Shown piece after piece: positions 19,112 to 28,300 of a DNA stretch of 64,000 nucleotides (the stretch's first letter is position 1; every line of letters begins with the position of its first letter). This DNA comes from GCA-2746605 sp963710615 (lineage in GTDB: Bacteria; Bacteroidota; Ignavibacteria; Ignavibacteriales; Melioribacteraceae): assembly GCA_963710615.1 (NCBI GenBank), contig CAVQBF010000005.1, positions 62,001 through 126,000 of the forward strand, written 5' to 3'. The position numbers were made by a program, and so were the translations under genes. The notes beneath the pieces are model-generated. The model was given only the letters and a program-made list of their open reading frames with translations, had not been told where the DNA came from and ran no database searches.

Positions 19112-20512
19112 TTACTCTAGCACAAACACATCACCTTTTTCGGGAATATGAACCTCAGAGAATCCGTTTTCAAGCAGTCTATTTTTGAATATTTCCTGCT
19201 GATCATATTCACCATGAACAAGAAAAATCTCTTTCAGCATTTTCTTATCAAACTGATTAACATAATCAATTAGTTCATCCGCATCTGCATGTGCACTAAA
19301 GGAATTAAGTACAATTACTTCTGCTTTAAGTTCATATTCTTGACCAAAAATTTTGACAATTTCTTCTTTTTCAATAATTCTTCTTCCAAGCGTATGCTGT
19401 GCAGAATATCCCACCATTAAAACAATATTATTCGGATCTTCAATATTATTCTTCAAATGATGTTGAATTCTTCCCGCTTCGCACATACCTGAACTTGAAA
19501 TAATAACCATAGGTCCGTCTTTTTCATTCAGTTCTTTCGATTCGCTAACCTCAGAGATATAATTTAGCTGATTAAAACCAAAAGGATCTTTATCCCTCAA
19601 CAAAAATTCATCTGTTTCTGCATCAAAGCATTCGGGATGAAGTCTAAAAACTTCAGTGGCATTAACTGATAAGGGACTATCAACATAAACGGGAATTCTG
19701 GGAGCGTCATTTCTGCTAAATATTCTGTGGAGTGCGTAAACCAATTCTTGAGTTCGGCCAACACTAAAAGCTGGAATAATAACTTTTGCATTTCTCTGAT
19801 GGGCTCGGTTTATAACTCTTGCAAGCTGCCGTTCAGAATCTGTCGGATTATCATGAGTCCTTCCTCCATAGGTGCTTTCGCATATGAAGTAATCAACATC
19901 AGGTATTTTTTCGGGATCTCTTAGAATTGGTAAATTTGGTCTGCCTAAGTCACCGGAGAATCCAACTTTTAATTCCTTTCCATTCTCCATTATTGATAAA
20001 AAGGAAACTGCGGAGCCAAGGATATGTCCTGCATCTACAAAAGAAAGTTTGATATCTGCTGTTATTTCAATTTCATGATGATAATTAATTGATACAAATA
20101 ATTTTAATGCATCTTTAACATCTTGCTGTGAATAAAGGGGCTCAAATAGATTTTGTCCTTTTTTCTCTCTTTTCTTATTCACATATTCAACATCTTTCTC
20201 TTGAATATGTGCACTGTCTCTTAACATTATCGAAACCAAATCTCTCGTAGCAAATGTTGAATAAATTTTTCCTTTAAATCCATTTTTTACTAAAGTAGGA
20301 AGATTTCCTGAATGATCAATATGTGCATGAGTTAGAATTATAAAATCTACTTCTACAGGATCAAATAAATCATAAGTTCTGTTAATCTCAAAAGCTTCTT
20401 TTCTTTTCCCTTGATAAAGTCCGCAGTCAACTAAAAATGTTGTCGTGCCAGTTCTTACCAAATGCATTGATCCTGTGACAGTTTGAGCAGCGCCAATAAA
20501 TTGAATTTCCAT
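19112..20512 (-). CDS. beta-CASP metallo-beta-lactamase-fold RNA nuclease (CPSF/YSH1-like)
   Basis: 466 residues. Metal-binding motif HAHIDHSGNLP (about residue 61), GHILGSAVSFL, SGDLGRP, then the beta-CASP cap with ESTYGGRTH, and the late SFSAHADADELIDYV. This combination defines prokaryotic CPSF-like MBL-fold ribonucleases, which cut or trim RNA using two zinc ions. Full length and intact. It is divergent from pta with 127 bp between. RNA rather than DNA as substrate is from family knowledge. Confidence 0.9.
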   Translation of the reverse strand: MEIQFIGAAQTVTGSMHLVRTGTTTFLVDCGLYQGKRKEAFEINRTYDLFDPVEVDFIILTHAHIDHSGNLPTLVKNGFKGKIYSTFATRDLVSIMLRDSAHIQEKDVEYVNKKREKKGQNLFEPLYSQQDVKDALKLFVSINYHHEIEITADIKLSFVDAGHILGSAVSFLSIMENGKELKVGFSGDLGRPNLPILRDPEKIPDVDYFICESTYGGRTHDNPTDSERQLARVINRAHQRNAKVIIPAFSVGRTQELVYALHRIFSRNDAPRIPVYVDSPLSVNATEVFRLHPECFDAETDEFLLRDKDPFGFNQLNYISEVSESKELNEKDGPMVIISSSGMCEAGRIQHHLKNNIEDPNNIVLMVGYSAQHTLGRRIIEKEEIVKIFGQEYELKAEVIVLNSFSAHADADELIDYVNQFDKKMLKEIFLVHGEYDQQEIFKNRLLENGFSEVHIPEKGDVFVLE

Positions 20513-20639
20513 AATTTCCCTTATCTAAAATTGTTTTACAAAATTATTTCTTCAAAATACTAAAAATTGAAAAAATAATTACGGTTAAGCCATGCAATAT
20601 TTTTATATTTACATAATAAATAAAAAAAAATGGATAGAT

Positions 20640-21620
20640 ATGGCTGAATTAAAATTAATAAATGAAATTAAAGAAAAAGCTAAAGCAATAAAAAGAACAA
20701 TCGTATTGCCCGAATCGCATGATGATAGAGTTTTGAAAGCCGCTGAAAAGCTTACAAAAGAAGGTATTGCAAAAGTAATAACATTAGGAAATGAGAGCAA
20801 AATAAGAGGAAGAGCTAATGAAATTGAGGCTGATATTTCAGGGGTTAGGATTATTGATCCTGAAAGGTCTGAAATGGCAAGTGATTTTTCAAATATCTTT
20901 TTTAACTTGAGAAAACATAAGGGCGTGACCATTGAAAGTGCAAGAGAGACTGTTAAAAAGGATTTATTCTTTGGGGCAATGTTGGTCAAGGAAAGCATGG
21001 CAGATGGCTTTGTAGCTGGTTCTACAGCTTCTACGGGGGATGTTTTGCGAGCAGCTCTGCAGTGCGTTGGAATGCCTGAAGGGATTTCGATTGTTTCCAG
21101 CTTCTTTCTGATGATTTTTCCTGAAAGAGTTTTTAGTTTTGCAGATTGTGCAGTGGTCCCAAATCCGGATGCTACTCAATTAGCTGATATTGCTATTACT
21201 ACTGCTGATAATCATAAAAAATTAACCGGTGAAGAACCTTATGTTGCTATGCTTTCATTTTCTACAAAGGGAAGTGCTCAGCATGAATTGATTGATAAAG
21301 TTGTTGAGGCAACTAAAATTGCTCAAGGTAAGAGACCTGATTTAAATATCGATGGTGAACTTCAATTTGATGCTGCAATTATTGATTCAATTGGCAAGAA
21401 AAAAGCACCAGGTAGTAATGTTGCCGGGAGAGCAAATGTTTTAGTGTTCCCAGATCTGCAGGCGGGAAATATTGGTTACAAAATAGCTCAACGTTTAGGG
21501 GGAGCTGAAGCAGTTGGTCCGGTTGTTCAGGGATTGAAGAAACCTCTATTTGATCTAAGCAGAGGCTGCAGTGTTGATGATATTGTTAATACTTCTGCAA
21601 TTGCCGTTTTGATGGCCTAA
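20640..21620 (+). CDS. pta: phosphate acetyltransferase
   Basis: 326 residues from the ATG at 20640 (MAELKLINEIKEKAKAIKRT); a longer frame opens at 20592 but its extra residues are not conserved-looking. Segments TIVLPESHDDRVLKAAEKL, GSTASTGDVLRAALQ, CAVVPNPDATQLADIA, MLSFSTKGSAQHE and VFPDLQAGNIGYKIAQRLGG are typical of Pta/EutD. It interconverts acetyl-CoA and acetyl-phosphate. No acetate kinase gene is adjacent. Intact, normal length for the short Pta form. Confidence 0.95.
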   Translation: MAELKLINEIKEKAKAIKRTIVLPESHDDRVLKAAEKLTKEGIAKVITLGNESKIRGRANEIEADISGVRIIDPERSEMASDFSNIFFNLRKHKGVTIESARETVKKDLFFGAMLVKESMADGFVAGSTASTGDVLRAALQCVGMPEGISIVSSFFLMIFPERVFSFADCAVVPNPDATQLADIAITTADNHKKLTGEEPYVAMLSFSTKGSAQHELIDKVVEATKIAQGKRPDLNIDGELQFDAAIIDSIGKKKAPGSNVAGRANVLVFPDLQAGNIGYKIAQRLGGAEAVGPVVQGLKKPLFDLSRGCSVDDIVNTSAIAVLMA

Positions 21621-21643
21621 ATTATTATGTCTAAGATTTTGAA

Positions 21644-21674
21644 GCAAAGTCCTTACTAGATATAAGGACTTTGC
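21644..21674. terminator. perfect 12-bp hairpin between convergent genes
   Basis: GCAAAGTCCTTA and TAAGGACTTTGC form a perfect 12-bp stem around a 7-nt loop, midway between the pta stop (21620) and the stop of the minus-strand lipoprotein gene (21684). No strong T-run on either side, but position and stem strength suggest a bidirectional 3'-end/terminator structure. Confidence 0.7.
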
Positions 21675-21683
21675 ATTAAGTTC

Positions 21684-22058
21684 TTACTGTTTGGTAAAAG
21701 GCAAGCCCCAATCATTAATTACATCTACCCACATATAAAGTTTATTCCCTTCTATTTTATAGGTATAGTATGCTGGGTTTCCACCGGGTAAATAAAGTTT
21801 TAGTTGTTCATTCTCAATTGTCCAGTTCCAATTGTAAGTTAGATTGTATTGAGTTTGTACACAGCTTCCATCAGCATTAAATGTCCAGCCGAATAAATCA
21901 TCATTTGAATCAACAAAAGTCCAGTTCCCAATAAGATCGCTGTCAAGATTTAATTCTGTGTTATCAATTGGGTTTGCAGGATTATTGTCATCATCAGAAC
22001 AACCGGTAAAATAGATTAAGAATAATAGTGCAGAAAGAATAATGAGTAGTTTTTTCAT
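21684..22058 (-). CDS. small lipoprotein, lipocalin-like
   Basis: 124 residues: MKKLLIILSALLFLIYFTGC is a lipoprotein signal peptide with the lipid-accepting Cys at 20, followed by an acidic linker SDDDNNPANP. The rest (LIGNWTFVDSNDDLFGWTFN, QTQYNLTYNWNWTIENEQL, YTYKIEGNKLYMW) has the G-x-W and short beta-strand pattern of the lipocalin-like domains common in Bacteroidota lipoproteins. Ligand and role unknown. Transcribed alone; the 408 bp upstream are non-coding. Confidence 0.7.
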   Translation of the reverse strand: MKKLLIILSALLFLIYFTGCSDDDNNPANPIDNTELNLDSDLIGNWTFVDSNDDLFGWTFNADGSCVQTQYNLTYNWNWTIENEQLKLYLPGGNPAYYTYKIEGNKLYMWVDVINDWGLPFTKQ

Positions 22059-22466
22059 ATAATCTCCGAGAAATTGAATAATTATGAATGAGTGTATTTG
22101 TTATTTGAAAACAGATTCCAAAAATTAATATATATTAAAACGTAACATTACCCGGAGAAAGTAAACGTAAATACAAACTTAGACTAAAATCTTAGTCTAT
22201 AAAAACAGCAAAAGTATCAAAAAAAAAATTATATGATATAATCGGCAAAAATTAATGGAAATTTATTTAACATGAATTGATTTTTATTGATTCTCAATAA
22301 GAAAATGAATTTCTGACTTCATTTAAAATTTTTGAATGTGGATTTGTTTATTATTGCAATAATTCAAAATTCGTCAATCACGGGCTAACTAAATAAAAAA
22401 TAGCATTTAGTTGTGGCTGTTTTCTTTTGAAAATTGAATTTAAAGTTCTTTGAGTAAAATGCGAGA
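22059..22466. other. 408-bp non-coding gap with a small perfect palindrome
   Basis: No ORF with coding character on either strand. It should contain the promoter of the minus-strand lipoprotein at its left. The only structured element I see is TAGACTAA-AATC-TTAGTCTA at 22180-22199, an 8-bp perfect stem with a 4-nt loop, about 120 bp upstream of the lipoprotein ATG. It could be an operator or part of a 5' leader. Nothing else stands out. Confidence 0.5.
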
Positions 22467-22910
22467 CTAATTATTAACTTTAACCGACCTAAACCAATCA
22501 ATCATTGCCTTCTTCTGAGCATCAGTTAGATCAGCTTCTTCATGAAGTAGAACATAACCTTTCATAGGCATTTCACCGGTCTCAATCATTTCAATGCATT
22601 CATCTAATTTGTGATTTTTCTTACTTTCCTTGTAATCGGTCCAAACAGAAAAGTTGAGATGATTTCTGCCATTATTAACATGTTCTTTAAGAAGCCAAGA
22701 TACAGGTGCGATATTCGAATACCAAGGATACTTAGTGTGATGTGAGTGACAATCGTAGCATGATTCTTTTAACATAATGCCCATATCTGTTGGTGGATTT
22801 GTAATAGTAATAAAATCCTTTTCCATATTTGCCGGCGGATTAGATTTATCTATTCTGAAAAATTGAATTATTACTAAAATGGCAATTATAACAATTATCG
22901 CTTTTTTCAT
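22467..22910 (-). CDS. haem-binding domain protein (cytochrome c-like CxxCH)
   Basis: 147 residues with an N-terminal hydrophobic anchor (KKAIIVIIAILVIIQFF). The covalent haem motif CYDCH lies near residue 54, in SCYDCHSHHTKYPWYSNIAPVSWLL, which matches the haem-binding domain family seen widely in Bacteroidota; the C-terminal MIDWFRSVK is also typical. A periplasmic electron-transfer or redox role is likely but unproven. Single haem motif only. It is followed on the same strand side by no partner oxidase. Confidence 0.85.
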   Translation of the reverse strand: MKKAIIVIIAILVIIQFFRIDKSNPPANMEKDFITITNPPTDMGIMLKESCYDCHSHHTKYPWYSNIAPVSWLLKEHVNNGRNHLNFSVWTDYKESKKNHKLDECIEMIETGEMPMKGYVLLHEEADLTDAQKKAMIDWFRSVKVNN

Positions 22911-22940
22911 TTATTCTCCTTAAAACTTTGGAAAAATTAT

Positions 22941-23103
22941 AGAAGCCCTTGAATAACTGATAAATTGTCATTCTGAACCTGCCTGTCCGGTAGGCAGGCG
23001 AAGTGAAGAATCTCAATTTCAATTAAAAACGAGATATTTCGCTTCGCTCAACCTGTCTACCGGCAGGTAGATATGACAAAATGATGTTTTGCAAAGCCTT
23101 CTT
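22941..23103. repeat. ~160-bp imperfect inverted-repeat element (MITE/REP-like)
   Basis: The two halves are imperfect inverted copies. The left half runs TTGTCATTCTGAACC, CCTGCC-GGTAGGCAGG, GAAGTGAAGAATCTC; the reverse complement of the right half reads TTTGTCATATCTACC, CCTGCCGGTAGACAGG, GAAGCGAAATATCTC. Outer ends AGAAGCCCTTG and AGAAGGCTTTG also pair. Each arm carries its own small palindrome (CCTGCC...GGCAGG). It is GC-richer than its surroundings and abuts the TerB stop codon. Such TGTCATTCTGA...GAATCTC elements are dispersed in many bacterial genomes; only one copy is visible here. Confidence 0.7.
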
Positions 23104-23563
23104 ATAGACCTAATTTTTCTTTCACTTCCATTTTTGCAGCAATTCTATCTTTATGATGAAAATGCAAATTATTGCTTATCGTTTTTATATAGTGATCTTC
23201 ATAAGAATCTAAATTTCCATCAGCATAAGCTATATGCCAGAGATATTTAATAATTTTATACTTTTCGTCATTATTGAGATTATTATTCAAAACATCAGTG
23301 AATTCGTAAAGACTAATTGAATTTTCAATCTGTTCTTCTGATTCAGTGATTAGTGTAATTACCTCTTCATCTGTGAGATTGAATGTCTTTTTCATTAACG
23401 ACTTAATTTTATCCCTTTCTTCTTTAGAAAGATTATCATCTGCTGTGGCAATTTCAATAAGTAGAGCACACGCCGCAATTTGCAACTTATGCTCATTTGT
23501 ATTCTCATCAGATTGAGTCCTAAAGTCAGTAGGAATAAATAATTCTTTTAATTGTCTAAGCAT
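23102..23563 (-). CDS. TerB-family protein
   Basis: 153 residues; all-helical with two TerB-like halves: AACALLIEIATADDNLSKEERDKI (acidic ADDxxxxxEE loop) and KYLWHIAYADGNLDSYEDHYI (AYADGxLDxxED), the metal-binding pattern of the tellurite-resistance TerB/DjlA N-terminal family. No membrane segment. Lies 6 nt downstream of malQ on the same strand, so probably co-transcribed with it. No other ter genes are nearby, so tellurite resistance should not be assumed. Confidence 0.85.
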   Translation of the reverse strand: MLRQLKELFIPTDFRTQSDENTNEHKLQIAACALLIEIATADDNLSKEERDKIKSLMKKTFNLTDEEVITLITESEEQIENSISLYEFTDVLNNNLNNDEKYKIIKYLWHIAYADGNLDSYEDHYIKTISNNLHFHHKDRIAAKMEVKEKLGL

Positions 23564-23569
23564 ATTTTT

Positions 23570-25123
23570 TTACTCTTCAGGTAAAAATTCTTCTGGTGTG
23601 TTCTTATCAACTATAATATCAATTTTTGGCGGACGTTCATAAATCTCTGTCATTCCTTTGTAAGTTAAAGGAATATTTTTATCAACTTGTTCCCAATCAA
23701 ATCGCCATGTCCAATTGCCGCCAAGTTTACTTGGAAAGTTCATGCGAGCTTCGGAGCCAAGATTTAACATATCCTGCATAGGAATTATTACAATATCTGC
23801 AACAGATGCATACGCGGTTCGAATTAGTTCAAAGGTGATATCTGTTCCATAATAACCTAAATATCTTTGAGCCCATTCAAAAATTCCACTTTGATCCTGC
23901 TGCTCTTTTTCAAAAAATCCTTTAGTTGTATCATTATCATGAGAACCAGTAAAGACTACACAATTCTTAATAAAATTATGCGGAAGAAATTTCTTATCGC
24001 CTCCTTCACCAAAAGCAAATTGAAGAATTTTCATTCCGGGGAAATCAAAATGGTCTCTAAGTTCTTCTACAGATTTAGTAATAACACCTAAATCTTCAGC
24101 GATTATTGGAAGTTCTCCAAGTTCCTCTTTAATAGTTTCAAAAAGTTTTTTCCCTGGTGCTTTTATCCATTTCCCTTTAATAGCAGTTTCTGCATCCCCG
24201 GGTACTTCCCAATATGCATCTAATCCTCTAAAATGATCAATTCTTATAATATCAACAAAATCCAAAGTTTTTTTAATTCTTTTTACCCACCATGAAAAAT
24301 TATCTTTCTCTAAAACATTCCATTTGTAAAGAGGATTACCCCACAATTGACCGGTTGCACTAAAATAATCTGGTGGAACTCCTGCAACAGTTTCCAATTT
24401 ACCATTTTTATCAACCGAGAAGTATTTTTTATTTGCCCATAAGTCACAACTATCATAAGCGACAAATATTGGAATATCACCAATAATCTTAATGCCTTTG
24501 CGATTTACATAATCTTTTAATTTACTCCACTGCTTAAAGAATGTGTATTGCATAAATTTTTGAAAATCAACGCGATACTCTAATTTTTCTGTCCATTTTT
24601 CCACAGCACCAGGTTTCCTGAAAGCAATATCTTTCTCCCATTCGGTCCAAAGCTTACCGCCATGATACTCTTTAACTGCCATAAAAAGTGCATAATCGTC
24701 TAGCCAATATTTGTTTTCCTCACAAAAATTTCCACATTCTTTGGTAAAGCTTTTGTCATTAGTTTTATAATGCTGAAATGCAATTGATAAAAGTTCATAT
24801 TTTATTTCAATCAGTGGTCCAAAGTCCACATGATTTTTATCGAATAGTGGAATTCTATCAAGATCAGCCTGGGTTAGTAATCCATCCTTTTTAAGCATTT
24901 CTAAATCAATTAGAAGAGGATTTCCGGCAAATGTTGAAAATGACTGGTAGGGAGAATCTCCGTAACCTGTTGGACCCAAAGGAAATACCTGCCAAAGTTT
25001 TTGTCCGCACTCAGCTAAAAAATCAACAAAATGAAATGCATTTTCTCCAATTGTACCGATTCCGTATTTACCCGGAAGCGAAGTTGGATGTAATAAAATA
25101 CCGGCTGAACGTTCAAATTTCAT
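23570..25123 (-). CDS. malQ: 4-alpha-glucanotransferase (amylomaltase)
   Basis: 517 residues from the ATG at 25123, chosen over the GTG at 25135 because GGAG lies 7 nt before it. Glycoside hydrolase 77 motifs: SAGILLHPTSLPGKYGIGT at the N-terminus, catalytic Asp in IRIDHFRGLDAYWEVP, acid/base Glu in IIAEDLG, and transition-state Asp in GSHDNDTTKG. Transfers maltodextrin segments between alpha-1,4-glucans in glycogen/maltodextrin metabolism. Intact and of normal length. Confidence 0.95.
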   Translation of the reverse strand: MKFERSAGILLHPTSLPGKYGIGTIGENAFHFVDFLAECGQKLWQVFPLGPTGYGDSPYQSFSTFAGNPLLIDLEMLKKDGLLTQADLDRIPLFDKNHVDFGPLIEIKYELLSIAFQHYKTNDKSFTKECGNFCEENKYWLDDYALFMAVKEYHGGKLWTEWEKDIAFRKPGAVEKWTEKLEYRVDFQKFMQYTFFKQWSKLKDYVNRKGIKIIGDIPIFVAYDSCDLWANKKYFSVDKNGKLETVAGVPPDYFSATGQLWGNPLYKWNVLEKDNFSWWVKRIKKTLDFVDIIRIDHFRGLDAYWEVPGDAETAIKGKWIKAPGKKLFETIKEELGELPIIAEDLGVITKSVEELRDHFDFPGMKILQFAFGEGGDKKFLPHNFIKNCVVFTGSHDNDTTKGFFEKEQQDQSGIFEWAQRYLGYYGTDITFELIRTAYASVADIVIIPMQDMLNLGSEARMNFPSKLGGNWTWRFDWEQVDKNIPLTYKGMTEIYERPPKIDIIVDKNTPEEFLPEE

Positions 25124-25282
25124 TGTAAACTCCACTTTAGAAAAAAAAAATAAAATTAATATTGAGTTTAACGAATTATTGTTTATTTTCGAAGGACAAA
25201 ATTGTTACCGTAAAATTTAGTTAATGGTTGATTTAACTTATTTTTTTGTTGTTTTTATAAATCAATTGATTTAATTTTGTCC

Positions 25283-25322
25283 CCCAATGTTTTTCAAAAT
25301 TTATCAATTCCCTAACATTGGG
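25283..25322. promoter_or_regulatory. inverted repeat upstream of nrdJ
   Basis: CCCAATGTT (25283-25291) and AACATTGGG (25314-25322) are perfect 9-bp inverted arms separated by 22 nt, extended by GTC/GAC outside with two unpaired C. It lies about 60 bp upstream of the nrdJ start in the 250-bp gap after malQ. It could be a repressor operator or a leader stem. I see no cobalamin-riboswitch B12 box and no clear NrdR-box pair. Confidence 0.4.
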
Positions 25323-25383
25323 ACAACTAAAATAGTTACATCCCCGTTAAAAAACATGTACAATATTAAGATTTGAGGTGTTA

Positions 25384-28300
25384 ATGAAAATTTCCCGCTA
25401 CTTTACCACTGCTGGTCAGGATCCATATTTTGAGATAGAATTTGAAAAACGAGTTTCTGAGATAAGAAACCCAAATGGAACAGAAGTCTTTAAGATGGAA
25501 GATGTGATGGTTCCAAAGTTTTGGTCGCAAGTGGCCACAGATGTGATCACTCAAAAGTATTTCCGAAAAGCCGGAGTACCCAAACTTCTTAAGAAATGCA
25601 AAGAAAAGAATGTTCCAAAGTGGCTTCAGCCTTCTGTTGCCGATGATGAGTTACTCAATGAATTACCTGAAAAAGACAGATACGGAAGTGAAACGGATTC
25701 CAGACAAGTTTTTAATAGGTTAGCGGGAACATGGACATACTGGGGATGGAAAGCAAACTATTTTGATGAAGAAGAAGATGCATTAGCATTTTATGATGAA
25801 CTTTGTTTTATGCTTGCAAATCAAATGGCGGCTCCGAATAGTCCTCAATGGTTTAATACTGGTTTGCATTGGGCATATGGAATCAATGGTCCTTCACAAG
25901 GTCATTACTATGTCGATTACAAAACGGGAGAATTAACAAGAGCAGAAGATGCCTACACTCACCCTCAGCCACATGCATGTTTTATTCAATCTGTAAAAGA
26001 TGATTTAGTGAATGAAAATGGTATAATGGATTTATGGGTTACGGAAGCCAGATTATTTAAATATGGTTCCGGAACAGGTTCAAATTTTTCTGCACTAAGA
26101 GGAGTTGATGAACCATTAAGCGGTGGCGGAAAATCTTCAGGGTTAATGTCATTTCTAAAAATTGGCGATCGTTCAGCGGGAGCCATTAAATCGGGTGGAA
26201 CAACCAGAAGAGCTGCAAAAATGGTTACTCTTGATATTGACCACCCGGATATTGAAGAATTTATTAATTGGAAAGTTGTTGAAGAACAAAAAGTTGCTGC
26301 AATTGTAACCGGCTCAAAATTGTGTAATCTTCATCTTAATAATATTATCAAAGCTTGTTATGCTGAACATCCTGAGAATGATAGATTTAACAAGAGAAAA
26401 AATAAAAAATTAAATGCAGCCGTAATTAATGCAAGAAGAGCTCAAGTACCGGCAAATTATATCGAAAGGGTAATTCATCTTGCAAAACTAGGATTTACTT
26501 CAATTGAATTTCCGGAATATAATACCGACTGGAATTCAGAAGCCTATGCCACAGTTTCTGGTCAGAATTCCAATAATTCAGTGAGGGTGTCAAATGAGTT
26601 TATGCAGGCTGTAATTGATGATTCTAATTGGAATTTATATTGGAGAACAGAATTAAAAAAGGCAAAAAAAGCTGAAAGAAAACCAGTTGCTTGCAAGACT
26701 GTAAAAGCTAGAGATATTTGGGAACAAATTGGTTTTGCCGCTTGGTCATCAGCAGATCCCGGCTTACAATATGATACAACAATAAATGAATGGCATACAT
26801 GTCTAAATGATGGAAAAATAAATGCGTCAAATCCATGCAGTGAATACATGTTCCTCGATGACACAGCTTGTAATCTTGCCTCAATGAATTTAGTCAAATT
26901 TTATAGTGATGAAAAACAGCAATTTAATATTAAAGCATTTCGACATGCAACAAGACTTTTAACAATTGTACTCGAGATCAGTGTATTAATGGCTCAATAT
27001 CCAAGTAAATCAGTTGCCCAAAATAGTTTTGATTATAGAACCCTTGGTTTGGGATTTGCTAATCTTGGCTCACTTTTGATGAGACAAGGTATACCATATG
27101 ATAGTAGAGAGGGAGAAGCAATAACTGGGGCAATAACAGCTATTATGCACATGAGAGCCTATGCAACAAGTGCTGAAATTGCGAAAGAATTGGGGCCCTT
27201 TCCTAAATATGAGAACAACAAAGAAAACATGCTTAGAGTCTTAAGAAATCATAAGAGAGCTGCATTTAATGTCCCTCATGAAGAATATGAGGAACTATCA
27301 ATATTTCCAAAGGGAATTAATCCAAAGTATTGCCCGTCGGACTTATTAAAAGCGGCTCAGCAAGATGCAAATAATGCTGTTGAACTTGGTAAGAAATATG
27401 GTTACCGAAATGCACAGGTTACTGTTTTAGCTCCAACCGGAACAATTGGTTTAGTGATGGATTGTGATACTACAGGTATTGAACCAGATTATGCTTTGGT
27501 AAAGTTTAAAAAATTAGCAGGCGGTGGGTACTTTAAAATAATTAATCAATCAATACCACCCGCATTAGTAAGTTTAGGATATAATCAAGAACAGATTAAT
27601 GAGATAGTAAAATATGCTAAGGGGACAGGGTCTTTAAACGGTTGTCCTTACATTAATAATCAATCGCTAAAAGCAAAAGGGTTTACAGAAGAAATACTTC
27701 ACAAAATTGAAACTCAACTCCCCTCAGTTTTTGATATCACTTTTGCGATAAACAAATATAACCTTGGTGATGATTTCTGTAAAGGTGTGCTTGGCTTAAC
27801 AGAAGAGCAATTGGAAGACTATGATCTAAATATATTAGAACAAATTGGCTTTACAAAAGAAGAAATATCTTTAGCCAATGATTACGTTTGCGGAACGATG
27901 ACAACAGAAGGCGCTCCGTTCCTAAAACATGAGCATTATCCTGTATTCGATACAGCCGGAAAATGTGGTAAAAAGGGCAAGCGATTTATTAAATCGGAAG
28001 GACATATAAATATAATGGCTTCTGCGCAACCTTTTATTTCCGGTGCAATCTCTAAAACAATCAATCTCCCAAATGAAGCAAGTATTGAAGAGATTGAAGG
28101 GGCTTACCTAAAATCATGGAAACTTGGACTTAAAGCAAATGCACTTTATCGTGATGGTTCAAAATTATCTCAGCCATTAAATTCGGTAACAGAAGAGTTG
28201 ATTGAGGAACTAGAAGATGAACATGAACAAAATAATGATATAATAAAAGTTGCAGAAAGAATTATTCATAGATACATTGCCAAAAGAAGGAGACTTCCGG

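Noticed and set aside
23102..23563. Tellurite-resistance role for the TerB-like protein.
   Set aside because: No terA, terC, terD or terZ-like gene is nearby, and TerB folds occur in many unrelated contexts.
25136..25383. Cobalamin riboswitch before the B12-dependent nrdJ.
   Set aside because: I found no B12-box-like sequence or the expected multi-stem layout in the 250-bp leader.
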